From NCBI RefSeq assembly GCF_018860565.1, contig NZ_JAHKPS010000013.1, positions 370,413-434,412 on the forward strand: DNA of 64,000 bases. Direction: 5' to 3'. Origin of the DNA: Winogradskyella psychrotolerans. Its GTDB lineage: Bacteria > Bacteroidota > Bacteroidia > Flavobacteriales > Flavobacteriaceae. Positions 42,380 through 51,474 of this stretch are shown here, piece after piece. Position 1 is the first letter of the stretch, and the number at the start of each line of letters is the position of its first letter. A model generated the notes under the pieces. It searched no databases. It saw only the letters and a list, made by a program, of their open reading frames with translations, and was not told the DNA's origin. The translations under genes and the position numbers were made by a program.

Positions 42380-43546
42380 ATGAAAGAAAAGCTGTTACTC
42401 GATGTAGAAATATATGTTGCAGAGCTGTTAAATAAACAGCTAGCTTCAACAAACTATTACCACAACGCTATTCATACTAGAAACGTTGTCACCAGTATTA
42501 CAGAATTAACCAACAGAGAACAATGCACAGAACAAGAGACTTTAGCCTTATTATTGGCGGGTTGGTTTCATGATACGGGTTATATTTATACAGATATTGG
42601 TCATGAAGAAGAAAGCGTTAAGATTGCACGTTCTTATCTAAAGGAACAAGATGTTCCTGAAGAACTGCTAGACCAAGTTGAGCAGTTAATTCTAGCAACA
42701 AAAACGGATCTTAATCCTAATAACAAGCTCGAATCTATTATTAAAGATGCCGATTGTGGGCATATTGCTTCTGATGACTATTTAGATATTTCGGAAAATT
42801 TACTAAAAGAGATAAATGCTAAAAATGACCATACACTTTCTGATATAGAATGGATGGAACAGAACATCGCCTTTCTTAAAAACCATTCGTTTTATTCCGA
42901 TTCTGCTAAACAAATTTGGCAACCTAAAAAGGAGCTTAATGTATTAGAAATTCAAAAAAAGTTACATAAACTAACTGCTAAGGAGAATAAAAAAGATAAA
43001 AATACAAGGTTTGGAAGAGGTGTTGAAACGATGTATCGTGTGCAATTAAAAAATCACATAGAATTAAGTGCTATTGCAGATACCAAAGCCAACATACTAC
43101 TATCTGTAAACGCAATAATTATTTCTGTAGCCTTATCTAACTTAATTCCTAAACTAGACAATCCTTCCAATTTATTTTTAGTGTATCCTACCTTAATTTT
43201 AATGCTTTTTAGTGTTGCCTCTGTAGTCTTATCTGTATTATCTACACGTCCTAAAATATCTAATGTTGCCATTACAAAAGATATGATTAAGGAGAAAAAA
43301 ACTAATATTCTATTTTTTGGAAATTTTCATAAAATGAATTTGCAAGATTTTGAATGGGGAATCGACTATTTAATGGATAATGAAGAAACGTTATACAATT
43401 CACTTACAAAAGATTTGTATTATTTAGGCTTGGTGCTAAATAGAAAATATAAATTATTACGTATCACCTATACCGTTTTCATGTTCGGAATTATTATCTC
43501 GGCAGCAGCATTTATTTATAGTTATTATATAAACATGCCTGTATAA
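42380..43546 (+). CDS. HD-domain protein fused to a Pycsar-type transmembrane effector domain
   Basis: A 388-residue protein. Residues 20-190 form an HD phosphohydrolase-like domain with His32 (YHNAIHTRNVV), His64-Asp65 (GWFHDTGY) and Asp123 (IIKDADCGH). Residues 215-385 match the PycTM effector domain (VQLKNHIELSAIADTKANIL, then LSVNAIIIS) with helices at about 238-256, 265-288 and 362-383. In Pycsar antiphage systems PycTM proteins are activated by cyclic cUMP or cCMP and damage the inner membrane. No cyclase gene is adjacent here, and the HD domain could hydrolyse a nucleotide signal. It leads a three-gene operon, 16 bases before the GAF protein. Confidence 0.85.
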   Translation: MKEKLLLDVEIYVAELLNKQLASTNYYHNAIHTRNVVTSITELTNREQCTEQETLALLLAGWFHDTGYIYTDIGHEEESVKIARSYLKEQDVPEELLDQVEQLILATKTDLNPNNKLESIIKDADCGHIASDDYLDISENLLKEINAKNDHTLSDIEWMEQNIAFLKNHSFYSDSAKQIWQPKKELNVLEIQKKLHKLTAKENKKDKNTRFGRGVETMYRVQLKNHIELSAIADTKANILLSVNAIIISVALSNLIPKLDNPSNLFLVYPTLILMLFSVASVVLSVLSTRPKISNVAITKDMIKEKKTNILFFGNFHKMNLQDFEWGIDYLMDNEETLYNSLTKDLYYLGLVLNRKYKLLRITYTVFMFGIIISAAAFIYSYYINMPV

Positions 43547-43562
43547 TATTAATTTAAACGCT

Positions 43563-45899
43563 ATGAAAAACAAAACTACAGGACCTTTTAAAGTAAATAT
43601 ATCTTTACGCTTATTAAGGGATAAATTTATAGACTTATTAGACTCTAATAATGTTTCGGTGCAAACACAAGCGAAGCAAGCTTTAGAATTATTTGATAAA
43701 CATCCTATTTTATCTACTGGAACAAATACTACTGAAGATTTTCTGAAGCATAAGCCTATCATAGACCAGTTGATGTCTTATATTTTCCCATCAGCCTTAA
43801 CGGACAATGAGATTAAAGCAGCGGTTACCCCGTATACTAGTGATGTTTTTTACTGTAGTTCAAGATTAGAAAGCATTATTAAAAATGCAGAAGCAAGCGA
43901 AAATGTATTTAATGAACTGTATAAGGATTATGAAGACTCTTTTGATTTGCTTACCTATGCTATTATATTGAATATCCATTACAAATTTAATGTCGATTTT
44001 GAACGACCAAAAACCTTATCTATTACAGACAAAAATGGTGACAGAAAGCGTTATCGTGTGGCTTTTAATGCCGACTTCCTAGACATCTACCCTAACGAAA
44101 ATGCCATTGAAATTACTGAAGAAATTTTAGATGAATTATTAAGCAACGCTAGTGATATTGAGATTTGGAAAAAATACTTCCCTAAAGATTCATGGACTAT
44201 TGAAGGCTTTGGTATAGTAAACCTTATAGACACCTCGTTAGACGAACGCATTGATGATTTTAAAACCCATTTAATACAACCTAATAACGAAAGTTTTCAA
44301 TATTTAATTGAAGACATTAGACGCATATTTAACAATCCAGATTTGCAACTTGGAAGCTACAGTGTAGAGCACGACAAGATTATCTCTCCTTTTGATAGGA
44401 ATTTTAATATGCTAACACTAGTACCAGATGAAGATGTAAGCATTAATGAATATGCCTGCGAACATATTAACTGTCAATTGTTTAAAGATTGTAAACCAAT
44501 TATTATTTCCAACGTAGAAACGTATCATAAAAGAACTAAAGGCAATAGGCTAAGTAGTACGTTATTAAAAAAAGGTTTTAAAAGTGTAGCCCTCATTCCT
44601 GTTCCTATTAATGGTGAATTAGGTTTTATTATAGAGTTGGCAGCATTTAAGCCCAACCAGCTTAATGCCATTAATATGGTAAAGTTAGATACCATTTTAC
44701 CTTTTATTTTAAGTTACTCTAAACGTACGTTTTCAGAACATCAAAATGAAATCAGTGCCATTATACAACAAGAATGTACAGCTATCCATCCTTCTGTACA
44801 ATGGCGTTTTGAAGAAGAAGCTAACAAATACATACAAGAACGAAACTTTGGAGAGAATCCGGTTTTTCAAGAAATTGTATTTAAAGATGTCATTCCTCTT
44901 TTTGGACAAATAGACGTGGTTGGTTCATCAAATGCACGAAACGAAGCCATTAGAATAGACCTAACAAGACAATTAGAAAAAAGTAAAGACATCCTTAAAA
45001 ATAGGATTAAAATAAATTTACCGTTTTACGAACAGTTAATTTTTCAAATTGACAATTATTTAGCGGAATTAAAAGACAATTTCCACACCAATTCAGAACA
45101 AGAAATTAATATCTTTTTCGAAAAACAACTCTTTCCTTTATTCGAACATTTTCAGAAAAATTCTAAAGGCATTGAAGATGTCGACGAATTTCTTAAAACA
45201 ATTGACAAAACAACAAGTAGTTTATATGACGCTAGAAAAGCCTATGATATTACTATTGAAAAAGGAAACAAAACTCTGTCTTCATTTTTAGACCAACAAC
45301 AACTAAAAGCTCAAGAGATATTTCCACATTATTTTGAAAAATTCAAAACAGATGGCATTGAGCATAATTTATATATCGGACAATCTATTTCTAAGCATTT
45401 AAACTATCATCCCACTGTATTGTACAACTTACGTTTATGGCAATTACAAGTGACTTGCGAAATGGAAGCGATGTACTACGAAAAGCAAAAAGAATTCCCT
45501 TTACAATTAGAAGTGGCATCCTTAATTCTTGCTTATGATATCCCGATTACCATTCGTTATCGCATAGATGAAAAACAATTTGATGTTGATGGAGCTTATA
45601 ATGTACGTTACGAAATGATTAAAAAGCGTATAGACAAAGCCCACATTAAAAATACAAACGAGCGTTTAACACAACCACATAAACTTTCTGTTGTGTATTC
45701 TAGTAATGCCATGGAGAAAGAATATTTAGCTTATTTCCAATTTCTACAAGCCAAAAATTATATTGGAACTAATATCGAAATTGTAGAATTAGAAGAGCTT
45801 CAAGGAGCTAGTGGTATAAAAGCGATTAGAGTAGACATTAACAGAAAGCTAAAAAAAGTATCGGATATTTTTACAATAGAAGATTTACAGGCCGTATAA
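43563..45899 (+). CDS. Large GAF-domain protein of unknown function
   Basis: A 778-residue soluble protein without signal or membrane segment. A GAF-like sensor module lies around residues 275-390 (NFNMLTLVPDEDVSINEYAC, CQLFKDCKPIIISNVETYHK, GFKSVALIPVPINGELGFII). The N-terminal part (1-270) has helical repeats. A helical C-terminal half (about 400-720) includes a coiled-coil-like stretch (DRTSSLYDARKAY region near residue 555). I recognise no catalytic domain; specifically no class III cyclase metal motif was seen. Starts and stops are 14-16 bases from both neighbours, placing it in an operon with the HD-PycTM protein and the phosphatase-barrel protein. It may sense a small ligand for that system. 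Confidence 0.78.
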   Translation: MKNKTTGPFKVNISLRLLRDKFIDLLDSNNVSVQTQAKQALELFDKHPILSTGTNTTEDFLKHKPIIDQLMSYIFPSALTDNEIKAAVTPYTSDVFYCSSRLESIIKNAEASENVFNELYKDYEDSFDLLTYAIILNIHYKFNVDFERPKTLSITDKNGDRKRYRVAFNADFLDIYPNENAIEITEEILDELLSNASDIEIWKKYFPKDSWTIEGFGIVNLIDTSLDERIDDFKTHLIQPNNESFQYLIEDIRRIFNNPDLQLGSYSVEHDKIISPFDRNFNMLTLVPDEDVSINEYACEHINCQLFKDCKPIIISNVETYHKRTKGNRLSSTLLKKGFKSVALIPVPINGELGFIIELAAFKPNQLNAINMVKLDTILPFILSYSKRTFSEHQNEISAIIQQECTAIHPSVQWRFEEEANKYIQERNFGENPVFQEIVFKDVIPLFGQIDVVGSSNARNEAIRIDLTRQLEKSKDILKNRIKINLPFYEQLIFQIDNYLAELKDNFHTNSEQEINIFFEKQLFPLFEHFQKNSKGIEDVDEFLKTIDKTTSSLYDARKAYDITIEKGNKTLSSFLDQQQLKAQEIFPHYFEKFKTDGIEHNLYIGQSISKHLNYHPTVLYNLRLWQLQVTCEMEAMYYEKQKEFPLQLEVASLILAYDIPITIRYRIDEKQFDVDGAYNVRYEMIKKRIDKAHIKNTNERLTQPHKLSVVYSSNAMEKEYLAYFQFLQAKNYIGTNIEIVELEELQGASGIKAIRVDINRKLKKVSDIFTIEDLQAV

Positions 45900-45913
45900 G
45901 AAGAAATCACAGA

Positions 45914-48900
45914 ATGAAAACAAAACTATTAATTGGTTTAATTAGTATGGGACTTATTATAAGTAGTTGTGCTACTTATAATTCCCACAATGTTAATGTT
46001 AGCGATAAAGAGCTTAAACAAATAGATAAGAATACCACTAATGTTTTTTTAATAGGAGATGTAGGAAAGCCTGAAGCGGATGGCACAGCTCCAAAAACAT
46101 TATTAAAACTACAACATCAATTTGCTAAAGCAGACAAAGATGATTTCCTATTGTTTCTTGGAGATAACATCTATCCTCGCGGTGTACCTTTAAAAAATGA
46201 CAAAGCCATTAAAGCGGCAGAACACGCATTAAAGCTTCAATTAGACGTTGCCAAAACATTCCCTGGAAATGTTTATTTTATTCCAGGAAATCATGATTGG
46301 TATAGTGGTTTAAAAGGTCTGAAGGCACAAGAGAAAATGGTTGAAGATGCCTTAGGAAAAAACACCTTTCAACCAGAAAACGGCTGTCCAATTGAGAAAA
46401 TTAAAATTAGTGATGATATTGTTATGCTAATTATAGATTCGCATTGGTACATTACCAATTGGAATAATCATCCCACAATTAATGATGATTGTGACATAAA
46501 AACTAGAGCCGATTTTTTAGATGAATTTAGAAGTGAAATAAAAAAAGCAAGAGGAAAAACTACCTTAGTTGCCATACATCATCCTATGTATAGTAACGGA
46601 CCACATAATGGCCGTTATGGTGTAAAAGAAAACATGAAACCTATACCTGTACTTGGCACCTTAAAAAATATTTTAAGAACCTCTACTGGTATTGTAAATG
46701 CAGATTTGTCTAATCCATTTTACAATGAATTAAGAAAAAACCTTATTGCTGTGGCCCAACAAAACGAGAATGTTATTTTTCTATCAGGACATGAGCATAA
46801 TTTACAATACTTAGAGTTTGATAATGTAGCTCAAATCATCAGTGGCTCTGGTTCTAAAACTACACCTGTAAGAATGCGTAATCCTAATAATTATGGCCAT
46901 GCTATTCCTGGCTATGCGTTACTTAACATAGGAAACAATAAGGCTGTAGATGTACAATTTTTTAATTCAAATTCTGAAGAAGTCGAATTTTTCAAACAAA
47001 TAAAACAGCCAGAACAAGTTTCTGAAACAGAATATGCTAAAATAATTACAGATTCTATAAGTGCATCAATCTACTCAAAAGAAGACACTAATAAATCTGG
47101 TTTTTATAAGTTCTTATGGGGAAACAGATACAGAGACGATTATAGTACAAACGTTAAAGCAAAGGTTGTTAACCTAGATACCTTAATAGGTGGCTTAACA
47201 CCTTTTAGAAAAGGAGGAGGTACACAATCTAAGACGCTTCACTTAAAAGCTTCAGATGGGAAACGCTATGTTATGCGTGCTATGAAAAAGCAAGCAGATC
47301 AATTTATGCAAGCCGCTATTTTTAAAGACCAGTATGTCGAAGGACAATTTACTAATACAGCTTCAGAACATTTATTAGAAGATATTTTTTCTGGCGCCTA
47401 TCCGTATGCACCTTTTGTTATAGGAACCTTATCTGATGCAATAAACCTATCTCATTTAAATCCTAACTTATATTATGTGCCCAAACAAAATGCCTTAGGC
47501 TTATATAATGAAGATTTTGGTAATGAACTATACCTTTTTGAAGAACACCCTTCTGATGGTCATGTTGAGTTAGCAACTGGGAATTTTACAGGGGAGATTG
47601 TAAGTACAGTAGATATGTTAAAAGACGTATTAAGTGACGAATCTAAAATTATAGATGAAAAAGAATTTATTAAAGCGCGATTGTTTGACATGTTAATTGG
47701 TGATGCAGATAGGCATCAAGACCAATGGCGTTGGTTGGTATTTGAAACCAAAGGAAAAACAATTTACAAACCCTTACCAAGAGATAGAGATCTTGCCTTT
47801 TCTAAAATGTCTGATGGTTTTTTGTTTGGAACAGGCGTAAAACTGATTCCTGCAGCAAGAAAATTTAGAAAATATGAAGCCGATTTAAAAGATGTTAAAG
47901 GATTTAATGTCTCTGGATTTCCGTTAGATGTTGCATTTATTACAGATTCTAACAAATTGACTTGGGACGAACAAGTACAATTTATTCAATCTCAAATAAC
48001 AGATACAGTTATAGATGAAGCGTTTAACCATATTCCAAAAGAAGTAAATCCGCAATCTATCATAGAAATTAAAAAAATTCTAAAAGAAAGACGAACACAC
48101 CTACAACAAATTTCAGATAGATATGTAAAATTAATAAGTAAACATGCCATTCTAACAGGAACGAATAAAGACGACTACATTCATGTTAAAGCTTTAGAAA
48201 ATGATGACGTAGAAGTATCCATATACCGTAAAAAAGATGATACTATTAAGGATCGTTTTCATCATAAAATCTATCACCCAAAAACAACTAAAGAAATATG
48301 GATTTATGGTTTAGATGATGATGATAGCTTTGTGGTTGAAGGAAAAATTTCTAAAATCAAAGTGCGTTTTATTGGTGGACAAAACAATGATGATTATAAG
48401 GTAGCATCTGGCAAAAACGTTATTATCTACGATTACGAATCGAAGAAAAACGATTTATCACAGGCTAAAAAAGCTAGAATTAAATTAACAGACGACTATA
48501 ACACAAACGTCTATGATTATAGAAAAATAAAGAATAATGTCAATCAAATCATTCCTACTCTAGGTGCCAACCCAGACGATGGTTTAAAATTAGGTTTTAC
48601 AAACACTTATACGGTTTATGGCTTTGAACGCAACCCATTTACATCTCAACATGAAGTAAAAGCGGCTTATTATTTTGCAACCGATGGTTATGAATTAAAC
48701 TATAAAGGTGAGTTTGCAAATGTTATTGGAAGCTTAAATTTTGGATTTCAAGCGCATTTTCAAAGTCCTAATTACAGTGTCAATTTCTTTGGTTATGGTA
48801 ATGAAACTGAAAATAATGATGACGACTTTGGTTTAGATTATAACCGCGTAAAAACTAGAATTTTTCGTTTAAGTCCTCAACTGATCTGGAATTCTAAACG

Positions 48901-49579
48901 CGGAAGTCTTATTCATTTTGGTGTTAGTTATGAAGTCAATGAAATTCACAATAGTGATAATCGTTTTGTATCAGACTATAGTTTATTACCAAATAATGTA
49001 TTTGATGAAGAGCATTTTGGTGGTATAAACGCAACGTATAACTACTCTAACTACGATAATAATGCCTACCCAACTAATGGAATGAATTTCTCAATTGCAA
49101 CAGGTTATAAAGACAATTTAGAAGTCAGCAATCGTGATTTCGGATATCTGATTACTGATATTGGTTTTGCAAGAAAACTAAATCCTTCAGGGCGATTAGT
49201 ACTGGCTACTAAATTAAAAAGTCATGTAAATTTTGGTGATGGTTTTGAATTCTATCAAGCTGCTTCTATAGGAGGAATTGATGGCTTAAGAGGCCACAGA
49301 AACCAACGTTTTACAGGAAAAAGTGCCTTTTATCAAAATACCGATTTGAGGTATAGTTTTAACCGCATGAAAACAAGATTAATTCCAATAAAATTAGGGA
49401 TCTATGGCGGCTTTGATTATGGTCGTGTTTGGATTGAAAATGAAACCTCAGAAAAATGGCATAATGCCTATGGTGGAGGATTTTTTATTAATGCTGTAGA
49501 TTTATTGTCTGCTAATTTGGGGGTATTTAATTCTTCTGATGGTGTTAGAGTAGCCTTTGGAATGGGCTTTGATTTTTAA
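45914..49579 (+). CDS. Phosphatase-kinase-barrel outer-membrane lipoprotein
   Basis: A 1221-residue lipoprotein with Cys19 (LIISSCATYNS). Residues about 45-320 form a calcineurin-like metallophosphatase: LIGDVGKP, LFLGDNIYP, IPGNHDWYSG, AIHHPMYSNGPH and LSGHEHNL give the full metal-ligand order. Residues about 420-700 resemble a HipA/Fam20-type kinase fold, with Asp597-x-Asp599-Arg600-His601 (GDADRHQDQW) and Asp624-x-Asp626 (PRDRDLAF). The C-terminal 330 residues are a BamA/surface-antigen-like beta-barrel (GGIDGLRGHRNQRFTGKS, ending VAFGMGFDF). It should sit in the outer membrane with its enzyme domains in the periplasm or outside. Substrate unknown. It is the last gene of the operon. Confidence 0.85.
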   Translation: MKTKLLIGLISMGLIISSCATYNSHNVNVSDKELKQIDKNTTNVFLIGDVGKPEADGTAPKTLLKLQHQFAKADKDDFLLFLGDNIYPRGVPLKNDKAIKAAEHALKLQLDVAKTFPGNVYFIPGNHDWYSGLKGLKAQEKMVEDALGKNTFQPENGCPIEKIKISDDIVMLIIDSHWYITNWNNHPTINDDCDIKTRADFLDEFRSEIKKARGKTTLVAIHHPMYSNGPHNGRYGVKENMKPIPVLGTLKNILRTSTGIVNADLSNPFYNELRKNLIAVAQQNENVIFLSGHEHNLQYLEFDNVAQIISGSGSKTTPVRMRNPNNYGHAIPGYALLNIGNNKAVDVQFFNSNSEEVEFFKQIKQPEQVSETEYAKIITDSISASIYSKEDTNKSGFYKFLWGNRYRDDYSTNVKAKVVNLDTLIGGLTPFRKGGGTQSKTLHLKASDGKRYVMRAMKKQADQFMQAAIFKDQYVEGQFTNTASEHLLEDIFSGAYPYAPFVIGTLSDAINLSHLNPNLYYVPKQNALGLYNEDFGNELYLFEEHPSDGHVELATGNFTGEIVSTVDMLKDVLSDESKIIDEKEFIKARLFDMLIGDADRHQDQWRWLVFETKGKTIYKPLPRDRDLAFSKMSDGFLFGTGVKLIPAARKFRKYEADLKDVKGFNVSGFPLDVAFITDSNKLTWDEQVQFIQSQITDTVIDEAFNHIPKEVNPQSIIEIKKILKERRTHLQQISDRYVKLISKHAILTGTNKDDYIHVKALENDDVEVSIYRKKDDTIKDRFHHKIYHPKTTKEIWIYGLDDDDSFVVEGKISKIKVRFIGGQNNDDYKVASGKNVIIYDYESKKNDLSQAKKARIKLTDDYNTNVYDYRKIKNNVNQIIPTLGANPDDGLKLGFTNTYTVYGFERNPFTSQHEVKAAYYFATDGYELNYKGEFANVIGSLNFGFQAHFQSPNYSVNFFGYGNETENNDDDFGLDYNRVKTRIFRLSPQLIWNSKRGSLIHFGVSYEVNEIHNSDNRFVSDYSLLPNNVFDEEHFGGINATYNYSNYDNNAYPTNGMNFSIATGYKDNLEVSNRDFGYLITDIGFARKLNPSGRLVLATKLKSHVNFGDGFEFYQAASIGGIDGLRGHRNQRFTGKSAFYQNTDLRYSFNRMKTRLIPIKLGIYGGFDYGRVWIENETSEKWHNAYGGGFFINAVDLLSANLGVFNSSDGVRVAFGMGFDF

Positions 49580-49698
49580 AAGATACCAATGTGTTACAAT
49601 TTTTTAATAGGAAGTAAATTGCTATAACAGTAGTAACTTTTAGTTTCTACTATTTGTGATAGCTAATTATTAATTGGTTATCATTAATCGTAATACCG

Positions 49699-50388
49699 TT
49701 ACTTAAAAGTTACAAGGATATCTGCCACCTTTTGTAAATCAGACTCATTGATTTCTGTTTGCAGTGCTAATGGAAATAATTGTTGACCAGGTCTAGCGAC
49801 AAATGCAGCTCTCCAGCCAGCCCAAAGCGCTCCTGCAACATCCCAACCATGTGCCGCAATAAGCATACACTCTTCTGGTTTCACACCCATTTTACGAGCT
49901 CCCCAATTATAGACATCTGTAAATGGTTTAAATTTCCCAATACCTTCTATACTTAAACATTCATCAAAATAGTCTGTTAGTCCTGCACTTTCAAATTGTT
50001 TTTTTACACCTTCATTAGATGAATTAGTAAACGATACCAATTTGTAACCATCTTTTTTTAGTTGAGCCAATGCGGCTTTAACTTCTGAATGTGCTGGCAG
50101 TCCTCTTAAAGCATTAATAACGACATTTCTAGCCTCTTCTTCTGACATCGAAATGCCATTATTTGCAGCAACCATTTGTAATGCTGCTGCACCTATATGA
50201 TCAAAATGTTCGTATTGTCCACTAGCAGTAGTTACTAATGAGTATTGTAACATCGTAGTAAACCAAAGCGATAATAAATCTTCTCTACCATTTAGGGCTT
50301 CACCAACTTGCTTTTTCATTTTAGTGAGATCTAAAAGCGTTTCGTTAACATCAAAAAATAATACTTTTGGTCTTGTTTCCTTCGTCAT
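49699..50388 (-). CDS. Haloacid dehalogenase type II
   Basis: A 229-residue HAD hydrolase. The nucleophile Asp13 lies in FFDVNETLLDL, the motif of L-2-haloacid dehalogenases and related enzymes. VSFTNSSNEG is motif II, and GKFKPFTDVYNWGARKMGVK, LIAAHGWDVAGALWAGWRAAF cover motifs III and IV. Members remove halogen from 2-haloacids or act as phosphatases. It is the last gene of the minus-strand cluster with DsbA-like, EthD and AhpD-like genes, 43 bases after the DsbA-like gene. Confidence 0.9.
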   Translation of the reverse strand: MTKETRPKVLFFDVNETLLDLTKMKKQVGEALNGREDLLSLWFTTMLQYSLVTTASGQYEHFDHIGAAALQMVAANNGISMSEEEARNVVINALRGLPAHSEVKAALAQLKKDGYKLVSFTNSSNEGVKKQFESAGLTDYFDECLSIEGIGKFKPFTDVYNWGARKMGVKPEECMLIAAHGWDVAGALWAGWRAAFVARPGQQLFPLALQTEINESDLQKVADILVTFK

Positions 50389-50431
50389 AGTTGTTGTTTA
50401 TATCCTAGTCTTTTAATAGATATATATCTAA

Positions 50432-51079
50432 TTACTCTGCTGTAATTAATTCAGAAAGCACTTGTTTAAAAGTATCTACAGGTTGCGCTCCAGTAACGGC
50501 ACTTTTTCTATTAAATACAATTGTAGGCACAGAGTTTACGCCTAAACTTTTCCAATAATTCTGTTTGTTTCTAATGTCTAAACGCTCCTCTTCATTATCT
50601 AATTTTGCTAAAGCGTCTTCTGCATTTAAACCCACTTTTAAAAGCGCTTCTTTTAAGATTTCTTTTTTAGAAACATCTTTACGGTCACTAAAAAACGCTT
50701 TTGTTAGCTGCATTTTTAATTCGGTCTGCTTGTTAAAGTCTTTGGCATATTCTAATAAAATATGAGCATCAAAGGTGTTTACCATGCGCATGTCATCAAA
50801 ATAATCGAATTTAAAACCCAACTCATCACCTGCAGCTTTCATGTGCTGTTGTGATGCTTTTTGTTGCTCTAAAGTAGCGCCGTATTTTTCTGTAATGTGC
50901 TCTATTACATTCTGACCTTCGGCTGGCATATTCGGATTCAATTCAAAGGGCTGCCATGCTATGTCTATTTGATTTTCTATTCCTAATTCTGAAATCGCTT
51001 TTTCTAGACGTTTATAACCAATGGTACACCATGGACACACGACATCTGAAACGATATCTATTTTTAATTTCTCTTTCAT
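50432..51079 (-). CDS. DsbA family oxidoreductase (FrnE-like)
   Basis: A 215-residue cytoplasmic thioredoxin-fold protein without a signal peptide. The redox motif is Cys15-Pro-Trp-Cys18 (DVVCPWCTIG), followed by a helical insertion and VNSVPTIVFNRK with the cis-proline. This matches the FrnE subgroup, typically cytoplasmic disulfide isomerases linked to polyketide or oxidative-stress genes. It starts one base after the EthD stop, so both belong to one operon. Confidence 0.92.
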   Translation of the reverse strand: MKEKLKIDIVSDVVCPWCTIGYKRLEKAISELGIENQIDIAWQPFELNPNMPAEGQNVIEHITEKYGATLEQQKASQQHMKAAGDELGFKFDYFDDMRMVNTFDAHILLEYAKDFNKQTELKMQLTKAFFSDRKDVSKKEILKEALLKVGLNAEDALAKLDNEEERLDIRNKQNYWKSLGVNSVPTIVFNRKSAVTGAQPVDTFKQVLSELITAE

Positions 51080-51080
51080 A

Positions 51081-51395
51081 TTAAAAGGGGATTAATTCAC
51101 TAATTTGAAGTTCTGCCTGTACATTACTGTAGTTTTTTACATCGGCAGCAAAAGTCGCCGCATGAGGACCAAAAGCCTCTTGAAAGGAATCAATATCATC
51201 AAATAATAGATGTGCAATAGCTACATAAGGAGCAGGTTCACCTGGAACTCTACTTGCCATACCTAAATCTAATTCTAATCGTTTTAAAGCATTCCCTACT
51301 AATTTTGTTACCATTGGTAAGTGTTTCTTTTGGTAATAATCTACATCAAACTGAACATTTTCGCTGTTTGGATACATTACAGAAACTTTTATCAT
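51081..51395 (-). CDS. EthD family protein
   Basis: A 104-residue protein from ATG at 51395 (MIKVSVMYPN). Longer in-frame extensions to 51458 are less likely because they include hairpin sequence. The alpha-beta barrel pattern is KVSVMYPN, DVDYYQKKHLPMVTKLVG, ALKRLELDLG and HLLFDDIDSFQEAFGPHA, typical of EthD/dimeric alpha-beta barrel proteins. EthD is needed for ethyl tert-butyl ether degradation in some bacteria, and homologues often act on quinones or small organics. It belongs to the TetR-controlled cluster. Confidence 0.85.
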   Translation of the reverse strand: MIKVSVMYPNSENVQFDVDYYQKKHLPMVTKLVGNALKRLELDLGMASRVPGEPAPYVAIAHLLFDDIDSFQEAFGPHAATFAADVKNYSNVQAELQISELIPF

Positions 51396-51417
51396 AATTG
51401 TATGTTTTAAGATTAAT

Positions 51418-51443
51418 AAACCTTCCGAATACACGGAAGGTTT
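51418..51443 (-). terminator. Perfect 10-base-pair hairpin inside the operon
   Basis: AAACCTTCCG (51418-51427) and CGGAAGGTTT (51434-51443) pair around a 6-base loop between the AhpD-like stop and the EthD start. A short T-stretch follows on the minus strand, so it may be a partial terminator or an RNA-stability element. Confidence 0.55.
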
Positions 51444-51474
51444 ATAGCTATCAATCAATCTGTGGTTTTAGGGT

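Noticed and set aside
43563..45899. Hidden pyrimidine cyclase in the GAF protein
   Set aside because: I looked for class III cyclase metal and base-binding motifs near the PycTM gene and saw none; this is a by-eye judgement only.
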